Source: Ensifer sp. Root278 (GTDB lineage: Bacteria > Pseudomonadota > Alphaproteobacteria > Rhizobiales > Rhizobiaceae). Taken from it: DNA of 64,000 nt. The stretch is taken from positions 1 through 64,000 of the forward strand of contig NZ_LMJJ01000006.1 of the NCBI RefSeq assembly GCF_001429285.1, in the 5' to 3' direction. Made by a program: the position numbers and the translations under genes. The notes beneath the pieces were generated by a model. That model was not told the DNA's origin and made no database searches. It saw nothing but the letters and a program-made list of their open reading frames with translations. Positions 15,161 through 25,054 of the stretch are shown piece by piece (the first letter of the stretch is position 1; the number at the start of each line of letters is the position of its first letter).

Positions 15161-16678
15161 ATGACCACGACCACACGACTGAGCCCGATGGAGATGGACG
15201 CGATCGCGGCCCGCCATCCCGAGCTCCTGAAATCCTCGACCTCCAAGCGTGTACGCACGGCAACGATCGCCGGCGGCATTGTCGCCTATCTCATCTTCAG
15301 CTGGTGGTTCTTCTCGATCGGTCAGGTGCTTGGCAACGCCAACTGGGGTATCGCCGGCACTTATCTCGCCGACTGGGTCTCCTACGAGGTGCGGCCCGAG
15401 ATCCACATCGCCTCCGACCGGACAATGAGCCTCAACTATCAGCGCAATTCGCCGCTCGGACCCAATCCCGATCCGGATTGGGTGGAACTCGACAAGGAGA
15501 CGGTGACGCGCCGCGTGGAAATTCCGGCATTGACAACGCAGGCGGCAAGGCCGAGGGCAAGCTCGTCCTTCAGCTTCATGGCGCCCGGTTCAGCACTCGG
15601 CGGCACGACCACGGCCGAAGCTCAGAACCGCGTCGAAACCCGCACGGAGGAAGTGCTTACCCGGGTCGTCGTCACCTATGACCGCTCGACCAGGATCGAG
15701 ATCGCCGACAGCCTGGTCAAGGCGACCCATGGCGGCGAGACCCTGGTGATGGCCGTCGATGGCGCCGACAGGGTGATGCCGCAGGGCACGCTGCCCACCT
15801 GGGCGACGCAGAAGCGTCCAGGCGAGAAGATGGTGCTTGCGTTCGGCGCCACCGGCTGGGCCGAAGTCGAAGGTGACGAGGTCTCCGTCCGCAACCGCTT
15901 CTTCGGCTGGGCGAACTTCCTCTTCGACACCAACTCGCCCTTCTTCGGCAAGAGCTACGGCGAGGTCGCCTCGCTCATCATATCCGGCAAGCGCATCGAT
16001 CCGGCCCGCTCGAACCTTTCGCTTGCCTGGAACAACATCCTCTACAACGCCGAGTGGCAGCATCTGGATGTCTGGACGAAGCTGCTGCAGACCGTCGTCA
16101 TGGCCTTCGTCGGCACACTCTTTGCATCGCTGATCGCCTTCCCGCTCTGCTTCCTCGCGGCGCGCAACATTACGCCGAGCTTCATGACCAACCAATTGGT
16201 CAAGCGCTTCTTCGACTTCCTGCGATCGGTGGACATGTTTATCTGGGCGCTGTTTTTTACCCGCGCCTTCGGCCCCGGACCGCTTGCCGGTATCTCGGCG
16301 ATCTTCTTCACCGACACCGGCACGCTCGGGAAGCTCTATTCCGAGGCGCTGGAAAACATCGACGACAAGCAGCGCGAAGGCGTCAAGTCGGTGGGTGCTG
16401 CGCCGCTTGCCGTACAGCGCTTCGGCGTGCTGCCGCAGGTGTTGCCGGTCTTTGCGAGCCAGGCGCTTTATTTCTGGGAATCGAACACCCGTTCGGCGAC
16501 GATCATCGGCGCCGTCGGCGCGGGCGGTATCGGTCTCAAGCTCTGGGAAGCAATGCGCACCAATTCCGATTGGGAAAATGTCGCCTACATGGTGCTTCTG
16601 ATCTTGCTGGTTGTCTTTATTTTCGACAGCATCTCGAACGCGTGCCGTTCACGCCTGATGGGTCGCAGGGCACATTGA
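15161..16678 (+). CDS. phnE: Phosphonate ABC transporter permease, long PhnE subunit 2
   Basis: This 505-residue permease has a C-terminal PhnE core (about residues 300-500) with LQTVVMAFVGTLFASLIAF, SVGAAPLAVQRFGVLPQVLP and NTRSATIIGAVGAGGIGLKL. Between the first helix (about residues 30-50, TIAGGIVAYLIFSWWFFSIG) and that core lies an extra region of roughly 200 residues, mostly hydrophilic and beta-like, presumably periplasmic. Standard PhnE is 260-300 residues. A GTG at 15152 is also in frame; ATG at 15161 is preferred because AGTAGG lies at the right distance. It corresponds to rhizobial PhoT. Confidence 0.93.
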   Translation: MTTTTRLSPMEMDAIAARHPELLKSSTSKRVRTATIAGGIVAYLIFSWWFFSIGQVLGNANWGIAGTYLADWVSYEVRPEIHIASDRTMSLNYQRNSPLGPNPDPDWVELDKETVTRRVEIPALTTQAARPRASSSFSFMAPGSALGGTTTAEAQNRVETRTEEVLTRVVVTYDRSTRIEIADSLVKATHGGETLVMAVDGADRVMPQGTLPTWATQKRPGEKMVLAFGATGWAEVEGDEVSVRNRFFGWANFLFDTNSPFFGKSYGEVASLIISGKRIDPARSNLSLAWNNILYNAEWQHLDVWTKLLQTVVMAFVGTLFASLIAFPLCFLAARNITPSFMTNQLVKRFFDFLRSVDMFIWALFFTRAFGPGPLAGISAIFFTDTGTLGKLYSEALENIDDKQREGVKSVGAAPLAVQRFGVLPQVLPVFASQALYFWESNTRSATIIGAVGAGGIGLKLWEAMRTNSDWENVAYMVLLILLVVFIFDSISNACRSRLMGRRAH

Positions 16679-16805
16679 CGACAGCCAAGCATTTGCGCGT
16701 CCGCCATCATGATGTTGTCATGGAAATCGGCTAGCTGCGCATCGCATCCCGCAAACAATCGACCCGCCTCCCCGGCGGGCCGGTCGCTAGAAGAAAGTGA
16801 AGACC

Positions 16806-17513
16806 GTGCGTTATGCAATCTACTTCGCGCCGCCGGCGGACGACCGGCTGTCGCAGACCGCGTCCCGTTGGCTTGGCCGTGACGCCTTTACCGGCCAGGA
16901 TCTTGCTCTTCCGACGATCGCCGGGATCGACGAAGCGACGCAACGCACACTGACAGCAGACCCGCGACGCTACGGTTTTCACGGAACGCTGAAGGCACCC
17001 TTCGAGCTTGCCGAGGGCCGCGACGAAGACGAACTTCTCAGCATCTTCGAATGCTTCGCCGCTGACCTCGATCCCTTCGAAATCCCTGAAATCGTCCTGC
17101 ACCAGCTCGGTCCTTTTTTTGCCCTGGTGCCGTCCGCTCCCTCTGCCGAACTGCAGGATCTGGCCGAAGATGCCGTTCACCGCTTCGACCCGTTCCGCGC
17201 GCGCCTGTCGGAGGCGGACTTCGCCCGGCGCAAGCCGGACAGCTTGCCAGAACGCCAGAGGCGCTACCTGAGGGAATGGGGCTATCCCTATGTATTCGAA
17301 GAATTTCAGTTCCATCTGACTTTGACTGGACCGGTCCCTGCCGAGACCGGCGGCGTCATGCGCTCGGCGCTCGAAACCACCTTTGCCGATCATATCGGCA
17401 AACCGCTTCACGTCACGTCAGTCGCGCTCTTCGTCGAACCGGAGCGCGGCGCCCCCTTTATTGTCCGCTCCCTGCTGCCGCTCGGCAGCGACTCCCAACG
17501 AAAGATCGCATGA
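16806..17513 (+). CDS. DUF1045 protein, 2H-phosphoesterase-like phosphonate metabolism protein
   Basis: This roughly 235-residue protein has two H-x-T motifs: YGFHGTLKAPF with His59 and FQFHLTLTGPV with His170. The spaced pair is the hallmark of the 2H phosphoesterase superfamily, and the whole matches DUF1045, which is regularly encoded in phn operons. A phosphodiesterase role on a cyclic ribose phosphate (an alternative to PhnP in the C-P lyase pathway) is plausible, but I infer it from the fold and the absence of phnP here. The start is uncertain: GTG at 16806 gives the family-typical MRYAIYF, and another in-frame GTG lies at 16797. Only one base separates its stop from phnM. Confidence 0.88.
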   Translation: MRYAIYFAPPADDRLSQTASRWLGRDAFTGQDLALPTIAGIDEATQRTLTADPRRYGFHGTLKAPFELAEGRDEDELLSIFECFAADLDPFEIPEIVLHQLGPFFALVPSAPSAELQDLAEDAVHRFDPFRARLSEADFARRKPDSLPERQRRYLREWGYPYVFEEFQFHLTLTGPVPAETGGVMRSALETTFADHIGKPLHVTSVALFVEPERGAPFIVRSLLPLGSDSQRKIA

Positions 17514-17514
17514 G

Positions 17515-18654
17515 ATGAGCAAAGAACAGGTTTTGACCAACGCCCGCATCGTCCTTGAGGACAGTATCCTCGACGGTTCGGTGCTGATCCGCGACGGCAA
17601 GATTGCCGATATCTCCGCGGGGACGGTCGCCAGCGGCGAGGACTTCGAAGGCGATTATCTGATCCCGGGCCTCATCGAGCTGCACACCGACCATCTCGAA
17701 GCCCACTATTCGCCGCGCCCCGGCGTGCGCTGGCTGAAGATCGCAGCGATCCAGGCGCATGACGCGCAGGTCGTCACCTCCGGCATCACAACGGTCTTCG
17801 ACTGCCTGCGTCTCGGTTCCGACGAAGACGGCGGCTTCCAGAAGGGCGAGATGCGCAGCATGGCTGATGCCCTGGCGCAGGCCAAGGAAGAAGGTCGGCT
17901 GCGCGCCGACCACCTGATCCACCTGCGCTGCGAAGTCTCGACCTCCGACGTGCTCGATCACTACGAGGACTTCCGGCACGACCCGCAGGTCAGGCTCGTT
18001 TCCCTGATGGACCATGCGCCAGGCCAGCGTCAGTTCCAGACGATGGACCAGTACACGCTCTACTACAAATCCAAGCGCGGACTTTCCGACGCGGAATTCG
18101 CCCGCTTCGTCGAGCGTCAGCAGGCGCTTTCGGCGAAATATGCCGGCCCGCACCGCACTGCGCTGGCTGAGGCCTGCGCGGCCCGCGGCATCACGATTGC
18201 CAGCCATGACGACGCGACGGTCGACCACGTCGAAGAATCGGTCGGCTTCGGCATCAAGCTTGCCGAATTCCCGACAAGCTTCGAAGCCGCCGAAGCGTCG
18301 CACCGCGCGGGCCTGAGCGTGCTCATGGGCGCGCCGAACATCGTTCGCGGCAAGTCGCACTCCGGCAACATCGCCGCCCGCGACCTGGCGGAACGTGGCG
18401 TGCTCGACGTGCTGTCGTCGGACTATGTGCCCTTCAGCCTGATCCACGCGCCTTTCGTTCTTTCCGACGAAGTCGAAGCCATTGACCTGCCGAAGGCGAT
18501 CGCGATGGTGACCTCGACGCCAGCGCGCACCGTCGGCCTTGACGACCGCGGCCGCGTCGCAGTCGGTCTGCGCGCCGATATCGCCCGCGTCCACCGCAGG
18601 CAAGGCATTCCGGTCGTGCGCTCCGTCTGGCGCGAAGGACGGCGTGTCGCATGA
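17515..18654 (+). CDS. phnM: Alpha-D-ribose 1-methylphosphonate 5-triphosphate diphosphatase
   Basis: This 379-residue amidohydrolase-fold enzyme is the PhnM step of the C-P lyase pathway, removing pyrophosphate from the ribose 5-triphosphate intermediate. The first metal motif is LIELHTDHLEAHYSPRPGV; others are TIASHDDATVDHV and VLSSDYVPFSLI, all characteristic of PhnM. Length is normal. The start follows the DUF1045 stop in a TGAGATG junction, and its end overlaps phnN by four bases (ATGA), so these genes are translationally coupled. The C-P lyase core genes phnGHIJKL are not in this operon. Confidence 0.95.
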   Translation: MSKEQVLTNARIVLEDSILDGSVLIRDGKIADISAGTVASGEDFEGDYLIPGLIELHTDHLEAHYSPRPGVRWLKIAAIQAHDAQVVTSGITTVFDCLRLGSDEDGGFQKGEMRSMADALAQAKEEGRLRADHLIHLRCEVSTSDVLDHYEDFRHDPQVRLVSLMDHAPGQRQFQTMDQYTLYYKSKRGLSDAEFARFVERQQALSAKYAGPHRTALAEACAARGITIASHDDATVDHVEESVGFGIKLAEFPTSFEAAEASHRAGLSVLMGAPNIVRGKSHSGNIAARDLAERGVLDVLSSDYVPFSLIHAPFVLSDEVEAIDLPKAIAMVTSTPARTVGLDDRGRVAVGLRADIARVHRRQGIPVVRSVWREGRRVA

Positions 18655-19235
18655 GCGCGAACGAACAGGGCGGCGCGCTCGTCGTCGTCGTTGGCCCAAG
18701 CGGCGCCGGCAAGGACAGCGTCATGGGATTTGCCGCCCGGCACTTTGCCGACTGTCACGACGTGTATTTCGTCCGGCGTGTCATCACCCGTCCGTCGGAT
18801 GCCGGCGGCGAGGTGCATGAAAGCGTCTCCGAAGACGAGTTCGTCGACATGCAAAAGGACGGCGCCTTCGCCGTCTTCTGGGACGCGCATGGCCTCAAAT
18901 ACGGCATCCCATCCGTGGTGCTCGATAATGTCCGGAACGGCATGACGGCGATCGTCAACGGCAGCCGCGGTGCCTTGCAGGCGTTCCGGGAAGCGTTCGG
19001 CGACATCGCCGTCGTCGTCATCACCGCCGAGGCACCGGTTCTGGCAAAGCGGCTTGCAGAACGCGGCCGCGAGAGCGAGGAAGAAGTCCTGCGACGACTG
19101 AGCCGCCAGGCCCCCGATGTCACGTCGGGGCCCGGCGTGAGCGTCATCGACAATAGCGGCAGGCTCGACATCGCCGGCACCCGCTTCGTCGACCTAGTGG
19201 AACGATTGCGCATCAAGGCGGACCACGCCGCCTGA
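18651..19235 (+). CDS. phnN: Ribose 1,5-bisphosphate phosphokinase
   Basis: This 194-residue guanylate-kinase-like P-loop protein has Walker A VVGPSGAGKDSVM at about residues 14-26 and the PhnN-typical FVRRVITRPSDAGGEVHESV. It phosphorylates ribose 1,5-bisphosphate to PRPP, the last step of phosphonate carbon salvage. It overlaps phnM by four bases and ends the operon; a strong terminator follows 90 bp downstream. Length is normal for the family. Confidence 0.94.
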   Translation: MSANEQGGALVVVVGPSGAGKDSVMGFAARHFADCHDVYFVRRVITRPSDAGGEVHESVSEDEFVDMQKDGAFAVFWDAHGLKYGIPSVVLDNVRNGMTAIVNGSRGALQAFREAFGDIAVVVITAEAPVLAKRLAERGRESEEEVLRRLSRQAPDVTSGPGVSVIDNSGRLDIAGTRFVDLVERLRIKADHAA

Positions 19236-19324
19236 CGGGGGCGAGCGGTACCGTCGGCTTCGCCTCTCGAATCGACATGGCAGGGCTTTAGGCCGGATAT
19301 CTTTTCTGACGATCGATTGACACG

Positions 19325-19355
19325 AGCCCCGAAATTCCGGTTTCGGGGCTTTTTT
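19325..19355 (+). terminator. Rho-independent terminator of the phosphonate operon
   Basis: AGCCCCGAAA (19325-19334) and TTTCGGGGCT (19341-19350) form a perfect 10-bp stem around TTCCGG, followed by a T run to 19355. It is a textbook intrinsic terminator 90 bp past phnN, isolating it from the hut operon. Confidence 0.92.
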
Positions 19356-19503
19356 GCGTTCGCGCGCTTCGGAAGCACGTCGCACAGAAGTTGCTCACAG
19401 AATCAATTTGTTGACGCCGCTTGCTCATGTTTTTGAACAGCGCCGCGTCTCTTTTCTTCGCCTTTAGGCCCTGTCCTTTTCCTCCCGCCACACGATTTTC
19501 CTC

Positions 19504-19532
19504 TTGTGGAGCGAATTAATATGTATATACAT
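19504..19532 (+). promoter_or_regulatory. hut promoter with palindromic operator
   Basis: ATGTATATACAT at 19521-19532 is a perfect 12-bp palindrome 22 bp before hutI. Its TATACA (19526-19531), with TTGTGG at 19504-19509 and a 16-bp spacer, could be the -10 and -35 boxes. The core TGTATATACA resembles remembered HutC operators, so repression relieved by urocanate is likely. No hutC is in the window. The rest of the 19236-19554 gap holds only the phn terminator and no gene. Confidence 0.65.
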
Positions 19533-19554
19533 TATATCCAGTGGAGGCGACCTC

Positions 19555-20799
19555 ATGAACGATATCTCGACCCGCAAGCAGGCATCCGGCGTTTGGCGCA
19601 ACACGCGCCTTGTGACGTTGAGCGAAGGCGCCGAAGGACTTGGGCTTGTCGAGAATGCGGCCGTTGCTGTCGTCGATGGGCGGATCGCTTTTGCGGGTCC
19701 CGATCGCGATCTGCCGGCCAACCTCGCAGGCCGCCTCGAAACGGTTGACTGCGAAGGCCGCGTGATGACGCCGGCTCTGATCGATTGCCATACGCATCTC
19801 GTGCACGGCGGCAACCGCGCCCGCGAGTTCCAGATGCGGCTCGAAGGCGCCACCTATGAAGAGATCGCACGGGCCGGCGGTGGCATCGTTTCCTCGGTGA
19901 AGGCGACCAATGCGCTGAGCGTCAACCAACTCGTGGAAAGCGCTCTGCCACGGCTCGACACGCTTCTTTCCGAAGGTGTTTCGACGGTCGAAATCAAGTC
20001 CGGTTACGGGCTCAATGTGACGGCTGAGCTCAACATGCTGCGCGCCGCGCGCAAGCTCGAAACGCTGCGGCCGGCCCGCGTCGTCACCAGCTACCTCGCC
20101 GCGCATGCGACGCCGGCAGACTACAAGGGCCGCAACGGCGACTACATCACCGACGTCGTGCTGCCCGGCCTCGATGCGGCGCACGCCGAAGGGCTGGTCG
20201 ATGCGGTCGACGGTTTCTGCGAGGGCATTGCCTTCTCGACCGCAGAGATCGCCCGTGTCTTCGACCGCGCCAAGGCACTAGGCCTGCCGGTCAAGCTGCA
20301 CGCAGAACAGCTTTCCAATCTCGGCGGTGCGAAGCTCGCGGCATCCTATGGTGCGCTCTCGGCCGACCATCTCGAATATCTCGACGCCGAAGGCGCCGCA
20401 GCCCTTGCCAAATCAGGCACGGTTGCCGTCCTGCTCCCCGGTGCGTTCTATGCACTCCGCGAAGAGCGCCTACCGCCGGTTCAGGCGCTGCGCGACGCCG
20501 GCGCACGGATCGCGATCGCCACCGATTGCAACCCCGGCACTTCGCCGCTGACGTCGCTGCTTCTCACCATGAACATGTCGGCGACGTTCTTCCGGCTGAC
20601 GGTAGCCGAATGCCTGGCCGGCACAACGCGCGAAGCCGCGCGCGCCCTCGGCCTGCTCGCGGACACCGGAACCATCGAGGTCGGCAAGTCGGCCGATCTC
20701 GCGCTCTGGAACATCGAGGATCCCGCCGAGCTCGTCTACCGCATCGGCTTCAACCCACTTCATGAACGCATCTTCAGAGGGCAAAGGATCGGTCAATGA
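19555..20799 (+). CDS. hutI: Imidazolonepropionase
   Basis: This 414-residue amidohydrolase opens imidazolonepropionate to N-formimino-glutamate, the third step of histidine breakdown. The metal motif [14 protein letters not shown] is at about residues 76-89, followed by [26 protein letters not shown] and [20 protein letters not shown]. Length is normal. The ATG at 19555 follows GTGGAGGCGACCTC. It is the first gene of hutIHGU and overlaps hutH by four bases. Confidence 0.96.
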   Translation: MNDISTRKQASGVWRNTRLVTLSEGAEGLGLVENAAVAVVDGRIAFAGPDRDLPANLAGRLETVDCEGRVMTPALIDCHTHLVHGGNRAREFQMRLEGATYEEIARAGGGIVSSVKATNALSVNQLVESALPRLDTLLSEGVSTVEIKSGYGLNVTAELNMLRAARKLETLRPARVVTSYLAAHATPADYKGRNGDYITDVVLPGLDAAHAEGLVDAVDGFCEGIAFSTAEIARVFDRAKALGLPVKLHAEQLSNLGGAKLAASYGALSADHLEYLDAEGAAALAKSGTVAVLLPGAFYALREERLPPVQALRDAGARIAIATDCNPGTSPLTSLLLTMNMSATFFRLTVAECLAGTTREAARALGLLADTGTIEVGKSADLALWNIEDPAELVYRIGFNPLHERIFRGQRIGQ

Positions 20800-22331
20800 C
20801 CATCATTCTACATCCGGGCTCCGTGCCCCTTCGCGACCTCGAAACCATCTACTGGACCGGAGAGCCGGCTCGTCTTGACCCGTCCTTTGACGCTGGCATC
20901 AAGAAGGCGGCCGGCCGCATCGCCGAAATCGTCGCCGGCAATGCCCCGGTCTACGGCATCAACACCGGCTTCGGCAAACTCGCCTCGATCAAGATCGACA
21001 GCGCCGACGTCGCGACGCTGCAGCGCAATCTGATCCTGTCGCATTGCTGCGGCGTCGGCGAGCCGCTTGCCGAAAACGTCGTGCGTCTGATCCTGTCGCT
21101 GAAGCTCGTTTCGCTCGGTCGCGGCGCCTCCGGCGTCCGTCTCGAACTCGTGCGTCTGATCGAAGCCATGCTCGAAAAGGGCGTAGTCCCGGTCATTCCC
21201 GAGAAGGGCTCGGTTGGTGCTTCCGGCGACCTCGCACCGCTCGCCCATATGGCAGCCGTGATGATGGGCCATGGCGAAGCGTTCTTCGAAGGGCGCCGCA
21301 TGTCCGGCGCCGAGGCGCTTTCCGCCGCTGGCCTGACGCCCGTCGTGCTGGCCGCCAAGGAAGGCTTGGCGCTGATCAACGGCACCCAGACCTCGACGGC
21401 GCTGGCGCTTGCCGGTCTCTTCCGCGCCCACCGCGCCGCGCAGGCAGCACTGATCACCGGCGCTATGTCGACCGACGCCGCCATGGGTTCGTCCGCCCCC
21501 TTCCACCCCGACATCCACAAGCTGCGTGGTCATCGCGGCCAGATCGATACGGCCGCCACATTGCGCACTTTGCTTGCCGGCTCCGCGATCCGCGAAAGCC
21601 ACATCGAAGGCGACGAGCGGGTGCAGGATCCATATTGCATCCGCTGCCAACCGCAGGTCGATGGCGCCTGCCTCGATCTCCTGCGCTCGGTCGCGCGCGT
21701 GCTCGAGACCGAAGCCAACGCCGTCACCGATAACCCGCTGGTCCTTTCGGACAATTCCGTCGTCTCTGGCGGCAACTTCCACGCCGAGCCGGTTGCTTTC
21801 GCCGCCGACCAGATCGCGCTTGCCGTCTGCGAGATCGGCGCCATCTCGCAGCGCCGCATCGCGCTGCTCGTCGATCCGGCACTCTCCTACGGCCTGCCGG
21901 CCTTCCTCGCGAAAAAGCCGGGCCTCAACTCCGGCTTGATGATCGCCGAAGTCACCTCCGCTGCGCTGATGTCGGAGAACAAGCAGCTCTCGCACCCGGC
22001 CTCGGTCGACTCGACACCGACTTCGGCCAACCAGGAAGACCACGTCTCGATGGCCTGCCACGGCGCCCGCCGCCTGCTGCAGATGACCGAAAACCTGTTC
22101 TCGATCGTCGGCATCGAAGCCCTGACCGCAGTCCAGGGCGTCGAGTTCCGCGCGCCGCTCAAGACGAGCCCCGAGTTGCAGAAGGCAGCCGCGGCACTTC
22201 GCGCCGTCTCTCTGACGATCGAGGAAGATCGCTACATGGCCAACGACCTCAAGGCTGCCGGCGATCTCGTCGCCTCCGGCCGCCTGAACGCCGCGATCTC
22301 CGCCGGCATCCTGCCTGGCCTGGAGAGCTGA
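20796..22331 (+). CDS. hutH: Histidine ammonia-lyase
   Basis: This 511-residue lyase removes ammonia from L-histidine to give urocanate. The self-formed MIO cofactor comes from Ala142-Ser143-Gly144 in [16 protein letters not shown]. Other family motifs are [11 protein letters not shown], and [15 protein letters not shown] (substrate and MIO environment). Length is normal. Its ATG overlaps the hutI stop, and hutG follows after one base. Confidence 0.97.
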   Translation: MTIILHPGSVPLRDLETIYWTGEPARLDPSFDAGIKKAAGRIAEIVAGNAPVYGINTGFGKLASIKIDSADVATLQRNLILSHCCGVGEPLAENVVRLILSLKLVSLGRGASGVRLELVRLIEAMLEKGVVPVIPEKGSVGASGDLAPLAHMAAVMMGHGEAFFEGRRMSGAEALSAAGLTPVVLAAKEGLALINGTQTSTALALAGLFRAHRAAQAALITGAMSTDAAMGSSAPFHPDIHKLRGHRGQIDTAATLRTLLAGSAIRESHIEGDERVQDPYCIRCQPQVDGACLDLLRSVARVLETEANAVTDNPLVLSDNSVVSGGNFHAEPVAFAADQIALAVCEIGAISQRRIALLVDPALSYGLPAFLAKKPGLNSGLMIAEVTSAALMSENKQLSHPASVDSTPTSANQEDHVSMACHGARRLLQMTENLFSIVGIEALTAVQGVEFRAPLKTSPELQKAAAALRAVSLTIEEDRYMANDLKAAGDLVASGRLNAAISAGILPGLES

Positions 22332-22332
22332 G

Positions 22333-23151
22333 ATGGCGGTCTTCGAAGTCAAAAGGGGGAACTCCCCGGTCATTCTCGGATTTCCGCATACCGGCACTGA
22401 CGTGCCGGCTGCGATCTGGGATCGGCTCAACGACAACGGCCGGATATTGGCCGATACCGATTGGCATATCCACCAGCTCTATGACGGCCTGCTGCCGGAG
22501 GTGACCGTCGTTCGCGCCACCTTCCACCGCTACGTGATCGACGCCAACCGCGATCCCGCGGGCGTCAGCCTCTACCCCGGCCAGAACACGACCGGCCTGA
22601 TCCCGGAAACGGATTTCGACGGTAAGCCGATCTGGAAGGATGGAGAGGCACCAACCGAAGCCGATATCGCCGAACGCCTCCGGACGTTCCACGCGCCCTA
22701 TCACGCGGCGCTTGCCGCCGAGATCGAGCGCGTCAAGGCGATCCATGGCGTCGTCGTGCTCTATGACTGCCATTCGATCCGTTCGCACATCCCGTTCCTC
22801 TTCGAAGGAAAGCTGCCGGATCTGAACATCGGCACCGACATGGGCAAGACCTGCGCGCCTGAGATTGAAAGGGCGACTACCGATATCGCAGCTGTAGCAG
22901 AAGGTTACAGCAGTATTCTCAATGGCCGCTTCAAGGGTGGATGGACGACCCGTCACTATGGGCGCCCCGAGACTGGCGTGCACGCGATCCAGATGGAACT
23001 CGCGCAATCGACCCATCTGGCAGCGGAAGAACCACCCTTCGCGCTCGACGCCGCCCGTTCAGCACTGCTGCGGGAACCGCTGAAAGCCATTCTGAACCGC
23101 ATCGAAACCATCGCATTAGACCTCAAGACACAGACAGGGAGCGAGGCATGA
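22333..23151 (+). CDS. hutG: N-formylglutamate deformylase
   Basis: This 272-residue N-formylglutamate amidohydrolase carries family motifs [40 protein letters not shown] and [11 protein letters not shown], which hold the likely zinc ligands. This is the deformylase type of HutG, not the arginase-like formimidoylglutamase, so the organism should use the five-step route via N-formylglutamate. That route needs HutF (formiminoglutamate deiminase), and no hutF is seen in the window. It is joined to hutH by a TGAGATG junction and overlaps hutU by four bases. Confidence 0.94.
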   Translation: MAVFEVKRGNSPVILGFPHTGTDVPAAIWDRLNDNGRILADTDWHIHQLYDGLLPEVTVVRATFHRYVIDANRDPAGVSLYPGQNTTGLIPETDFDGKPIWKDGEAPTEADIAERLRTFHAPYHAALAAEIERVKAIHGVVVLYDCHSIRSHIPFLFEGKLPDLNIGTDMGKTCAPEIERATTDIAAVAEGYSSILNGRFKGGWTTRHYGRPETGVHAIQMELAQSTHLAAEEPPFALDAARSALLREPLKAILNRIETIALDLKTQTGSEA

Positions 23152-24827
23152 CCATGAACAATCCGCGCCACAACATTCGCGACGTGCGCGCCCCCCAGGG
23201 CACGACGCTCAACGCCAAAAGCTGGCTGACCGAAGCGCCGCTGCGCATGCTGATGAACAACCTCGATCCGAACGTGGCGGAAAACCCGCACGAACTGGTC
23301 GTCTATGGCGGCATCGGCCGCGCGGCGCGCACCTGGGCCGATTTCGACAAGATCGTCGAGACGCTCAAGGACCTCAACGACGACGAAACGCTGATGGTCC
23401 AGTCCGGCAAGCCGGTCGGCGTCTTCCGCACCCATAAGGATGCGCCGCGCGTTCTCATCGCCAACTCCAACCTCGTGCCGCATTGGGCGACCTGGGATCA
23501 TTTCAACGAGCTGGATAAGAAGGGTCTCGCCATGTACGGCCAGATGACCGCTGGCTCGTGGATCTACATCGGCACTCAAGGAATTGTTCAGGGCACCTAC
23601 GAGACCTTCGTGGAAGCCGGCCGCCAGCACTATGGCGGCAACCTCAAGGGCAAATGGGTGCTGACCGGCGGCCTCGGCGGCATGGGCGGCGCCCAGCCGC
23701 TCGCAGCGGTCATGGCGGGCGCATCGTGCCTTGCCGTGGAATGCAACCCGGATTCGATCGATTTCCGCCTGCGCACCCGCTACCTCGACGAGAAGGCCGA
23801 GACGCTGGACGAGGCGATGGAGATCATCGCCCGCTGGACGAAAAACGGCGAAGCGAAGTCCGTCGGCCTCCTCGGCAACACCGCTGAAATCCTGCCGGAA
23901 ATGGTTCGCCGCGGCATCCGCCCCGACATGGTCACCGACCAGACCTCGGCACACGACCCGGTCAACGGCTACCTGCCGAAGGGCTGGACCATGGCCGAGT
24001 GGAAGGCCAAGCGCGAGAGCGACCCGAAGGCTGTCGAAAAGGCAGCACGTGCCTCGATGCGCGAACATGTCGAAGCGATGATCGCCTTCCAGGACATGGG
24101 CATCCCCACCTTCGACTATGGCAACAACATCCGCCAGGTCGCCAAGGAAGAGGGCCTCGAAAACGCCTTTGCCTTCCCGGGCTTCGTACCGGCCTATATC
24201 CGCCCGCTATTTTGCCGCGGCATCGGCCCGTTCCGCTGGGCGGCTCTCTCCGGCGATCCGGAAGACATCTACAAGACCGACGCCAAGGTCAAGGAACTGC
24301 TGCCCGACAACAAGCACCTGCACAACTGGCTGGACATGGCGCGCGAGCGCATCTCGTTCCAGGGCCTGCCGGCACGCATTTGCTGGGTCGGCCTCGGTGA
24401 CCGCCATCGCCTCGGCCTCGCCTTCAACGAGATGGTCAGGAACGGTGAGCTGAAGGCGCCTGTCGTCATCGGCCGCGATCACCTCGACTCGGGCTCGGTC
24501 GCCTCGCCGAACCGCGAAACCGAAGCGATGAAGGATGGCTCGGACGCCGTTTCCGACTGGCCGCTGCTCAACGCGCTACTCAACACCGCCTCGGGTGCGA
24601 CCTGGGTGTCGCTGCACCACGGCGGCGGCGTCGGCATGGGCTTCTCGCAGCACTCGGGCGTCGTCATTTGCGCCGATGGCACGGATGATGCAGCCAAGCG
24701 ACTGGAGCGCGTGCTCTGGAACGACCCGGCGACCGGCGTCATGCGCCACGCCGATGCGGGCTACGACATCGCTCTTGATTGCGCCAAGGACAAGGGCCTG
24801 CGCCTGCCGGGTATCCTCGGCAACTGA
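23148..24827 (+). CDS. hutU: Urocanate hydratase
   Basis: This 559-residue urocanase converts urocanate to imidazolonepropionate using tightly bound NAD+. The NAD site lies in [17 protein letters not shown], and [20 protein letters not shown] and [16 protein letters not shown] are hallmarks. Length is normal. The ATG at 23148 overlaps the hutG stop; a second ATG two codons later is also possible. It is the last gene of the operon and is followed by a strong terminator. With hutH, hutI and hutG it forms all but one step of the pathway. Confidence 0.97.
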   Translation: MTMNNPRHNIRDVRAPQGTTLNAKSWLTEAPLRMLMNNLDPNVAENPHELVVYGGIGRAARTWADFDKIVETLKDLNDDETLMVQSGKPVGVFRTHKDAPRVLIANSNLVPHWATWDHFNELDKKGLAMYGQMTAGSWIYIGTQGIVQGTYETFVEAGRQHYGGNLKGKWVLTGGLGGMGGAQPLAAVMAGASCLAVECNPDSIDFRLRTRYLDEKAETLDEAMEIIARWTKNGEAKSVGLLGNTAEILPEMVRRGIRPDMVTDQTSAHDPVNGYLPKGWTMAEWKAKRESDPKAVEKAARASMREHVEAMIAFQDMGIPTFDYGNNIRQVAKEEGLENAFAFPGFVPAYIRPLFCRGIGPFRWAALSGDPEDIYKTDAKVKELLPDNKHLHNWLDMARERISFQGLPARICWVGLGDRHRLGLAFNEMVRNGELKAPVVIGRDHLDSGSVASPNRETEAMKDGSDAVSDWPLLNALLNTASGATWVSLHHGGGVGMGFSQHSGVVICADGTDDAAKRLERVLWNDPATGVMRHADAGYDIALDCAKDKGLRLPGILGN

Positions 24828-24861
24828 TACGCTTTCGACTGACATACTCAACGGAAATGCT

Positions 24862-24896
24862 GATAGGGGCGCCGAAAGGCGCCCCTATCACTTTTT
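24862..24896 (+). terminator. Rho-independent terminator of the hut operon
   Basis: GATAGGGGCGCC (24862-24873) and GGCGCCCCTATC (24878-24889) form a perfect 12-bp stem with a GAAA tetraloop, followed by a T run at 24892-24896. It lies 34 bp after hutU. The remaining 160 bp to the next gene are more AT-rich and show no other structure. Confidence 0.92.
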
Positions 24897-25054
24897 GATG
24901 AGACAAGTACCGGGACTGCGTCTTCCTTGCTTCGGCGCCTTGCAACTGTTGATCGCAATGCTAGAAAAATAATGATGCCATCGCATTTCTGACGATGCGT
25001 TGCAGAAGATCTCTTTTCGCTCAAGCGAGCGCTGATTGTTTATGAGAAGGCTTC

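Noticed and set aside
20808-22436. 542-codon minus-strand frame opposite hutH
   Set aside because: Antisense to a certain gene; the pattern of charged residues is typical of a mirrored high-GC frame.
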